11,673 nucleotides of DNA, from NCBI GenBank assembly GCA_003446655.1, contig DMCZ01000194.1:6287-17959 (forward strand), in the 5' to 3' direction. Positions within the stretch are counted from its first letter, which is position 1, and each line of letters opens with the position of its first letter. Positions 10,354-11,673 of the stretch are shown here, one piece after another. The stretch is from Thauera sp. Its GTDB lineage: Bacteria; Pseudomonadota; Gammaproteobacteria; Burkholderiales; Rhodocyclaceae. The notes beneath the pieces are model-generated. The model had not been told where the DNA came from. It made no database searches and saw nothing but the letters and a program-made list of their open reading frames with translations. The position numbers and the translations under genes were made by a program.

Positions 10354-11463
10354 TCAGATGCGCATCGGCATCACGACGTACTTGAACTTGTCGTTGCCCG
10401 GCAGGGTGATCAGGGCGCTGGAGTTGCCGTCGTTGAAGCGCCAGTCGACGGTCTCGGAGGCGAGGTTGTTGAGCACGTCGAGCAGGTAGGTGACGTTGAA
10501 GCCGATGTCGAGCTTGTCGCCCTGGTAGTCGATCTCGAGCTCGTCCATCGCCTCTTCCTGCTCGGCGTTGGTGGAGACGATCTTGAGGATGCCGTCCTCG
10601 AGCACCATGCGCACGCCGCGGAACTTCTCGTTGGTGAGGATGGCGGCGCGCTGCAGCGCGGCGAGCAGCGGCTGGCGGGCGAAGTGGACGAGCTTGGGGT
10701 GGGCCTGCGGGATCACGCGCTCGTAGTCGGGGAACTTGCCGTCGATGAGTTTGGTGACGAGCTCGATCGAGCCGAAGCGGAACACGGCCTGGTTGCCGGC
10801 GAGCACGATCTCGAGCGGGTCGTCGCTGTCGGCGAGCTGGCGGGCGAGTTCGAGCACGGTCTTGCGCGGCAGGATGGCCTCGGTGCGCTGTTCCACCGGT
10901 GCGTCGAGGTCGGACGCGGCGTAGGCCAGGCGGTGGCCGTCGGTGGCGACCATGCGCAGCTCGCCGCCGTCGGCGATCAGCAACAGGCCGTTGAGGTAGT
11001 AGCGGATGTCCTGCTGCGCCATCGCGTACGAGACCTGCGCGAGCTGGCGCTTGAACGCGCGCTGGCTGATCGACAGGCGCGCGGCGGCGTCCGCGGGCGG
11101 GTTTAGGCTCGGGTAGTCGGCGGCGGGCAGGGTCTGGAGCTGGAAGCGGCTGCGGCCGGCCTTGACGGTGAGGCGCTTGTCGTCGAGCGTGAGGCTGACG
11201 TCGGTCGAGTCGGGCAGGGCGCGCAGGATGTCCTGCAGCTTGCGCGCGCCGACGGTGATCGCGGCGTCCTCGCCGCCGATGTGGCCGCCGGTGGTGGTGC
11301 GGATCTGGATCTCGATGTCGGTGGCGAGCATCGTGAGCTGGTCGCCATGCTTCTCGATCAGCACGTTCGACAGGATGGGCAGCGTGTGGCGCTTCTCGAC
11401 GATGCCGGCGACCGACTGCAGCGGGGCCAGGAGCGCATCGCGGGTGGTGGTGAGCAGGAGCAT
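10354..11463 (-). CDS. dnaN: DNA polymerase III sliding clamp, beta subunit (369 aa)
   Basis: The ring-shaped processivity factor of DNA polymerase III, a homodimer around DNA that also binds other polymerases, MutS, ligase and Hda. The length (E. coli 366) and three repeated clamp folds (about 1-121, 127-247, 248-369) fit. Recognisable segments are EKRHTLPILSNVLI (23-36), the LLATD-type MLATDIEIQIR stretch, RYYLNGLLL, ATDGHRLA, PRKTV, GKFPDYERVIP, and the C-terminal VVMPMRI (363-369), which forms part of the hydrophobic pocket for clamp-binding peptides and corresponds to E. coli VMPMRL. ATG at 11463 has no clear Shine-Dalgarno. It lies 45 nt after dnaA and 52 nt before gyrB on the same strand, so co-transcription from a dnaA promoter outside the window is likely. 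Confidence 0.98.
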   Translation of the reverse strand: MLLLTTTRDALLAPLQSVAGIVEKRHTLPILSNVLIEKHGDQLTMLATDIEIQIRTTTGGHIGGEDAAITVGARKLQDILRALPDSTDVSLTLDDKRLTVKAGRSRFQLQTLPAADYPSLNPPADAAARLSISQRAFKRQLAQVSYAMAQQDIRYYLNGLLLIADGGELRMVATDGHRLAYAASDLDAPVEQRTEAILPRKTVLELARQLADSDDPLEIVLAGNQAVFRFGSIELVTKLIDGKFPDYERVIPQAHPKLVHFARQPLLAALQRAAILTNEKFRGVRMVLEDGILKIVSTNAEQEEAMDELEIDYQGDKLDIGFNVTYLLDVLNNLASETVDWRFNDGNSSALITLPGNDKFKYVVMPMRI

Positions 11464-11508
11464 GGCGTCAGATCAGGTCGTTGGGTTGATCGGAAGGAAT
11501 CAGTGGGC

Positions 11509-11673
11509 TCAGCCGCGCAGGACCTGGGTGAGCACGTGGACGTCGTGGTTGAGCTGCGCGTCGCCGAGGCGCAGCTCGGTGATGGTGCGGCAGGCGTGCA
11601 GCACGGTGGTGTGGTCGCGGCCGCCGAAGGCCTCGCCGATCGCCGGCAGCGACATCGGCGTGAGCTCCTTGGC
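11509..11673 (-). CDS. dnaA: Chromosomal replication initiator DnaA, C-terminal end (54 codons)
   Basis: Only the last 54 residues and the TGA stop (11511-11509) are in the window; the rest lies beyond the right edge. They are the end of domain IV, the helix-turn-helix that binds DnaA boxes. LTPMSLPAIGEAFGGRDHTT followed by VLHACR (residues 5-30 of the visible part) is the DnaA signature. The Arg-Asp-His-Thr-Thr core contacts the 9-mer box. The protein starts replication at oriC and, with ADP/ATP switching, regulates its own gene. It heads dnaA-dnaN-gyrB. No cluster of DnaA boxes is visible in the 45-nt gap to dnaN, so the origin is probably upstream of dnaA, outside the window. Confidence 0.97.
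   Translation of the reverse strand, partial: AKELTPMSLPAIGEAFGGRDHTTVLHACRTITELRLGDAQLNHDVHVLTQVLRG

Overview
The window is a very GC-rich stretch of a bacterial chromosome beside the replication-initiation genes. The order dnaA-dnaN-gyrB with no recF between dnaN and gyrB, the proteobacterial-type insertion in the GyrB TOPRIM region and the base composition suggest a betaproteobacterium, plausibly of the Rhodocyclales (Thauera/Azoarcus-like). The taxonomic placement is an inference from gene content, not a database result. Every gene I can support lies on the minus strand, so the window is read from right to left.

Layout in order of transcription. (1) 11673-7800: the last 54 codons of dnaA, then complete dnaN (sliding clamp) and complete gyrB (gyrase subunit B). 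These are intact housekeeping genes with short gaps of 45 and 52 nt. (2) 7799-7103: a decayed RraA-family (aldolase-like) gene. It has lost its central part by an apparently in-frame deletion and carries an amber codon, after which the same frame continues for 29 recognisable codons. (3) 7102-6242: an alpha/beta hydrolase with the Asp nucleophile and surrounding motifs of haloacetate/fluoroacetate dehalogenases. (4) 6078-826: a tight three-gene operon of a DUF2760 protein, a 620-residue Hsp70-family protein and a 943-residue Hsp70-family protein with an extra C-terminal domain (DUF3731-like). The first two genes overlap by 4 nt (GTGA) and the last two are 13 nt apart. (5) 665-1: the N-terminal part of an AAA ATPase of the AAA_14/DUF4143 type, running off the left edge. 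It is preceded by an AT-rich block with an 18-bp inverted repeat, a second overlapping palindrome and three copies of a 9-nt motif at 22-nt spacing.

Working together: region 1 is the replication core. Regions 2 and 3 look like the remains of a small catabolic cluster. Region 4 is the least understood part: two diverged tandem Hsp70 paralogues with no J-protein or GrpE partner nearby, both lacking a DnaK-like helical lid, translationally coupled to a small protein of unknown function. No RNA genes, CRISPR arrays, insertion sequences or transposases were seen. The longest stretches without an intact or broken gene are about 160 nt (666-825 and 6079-6241).
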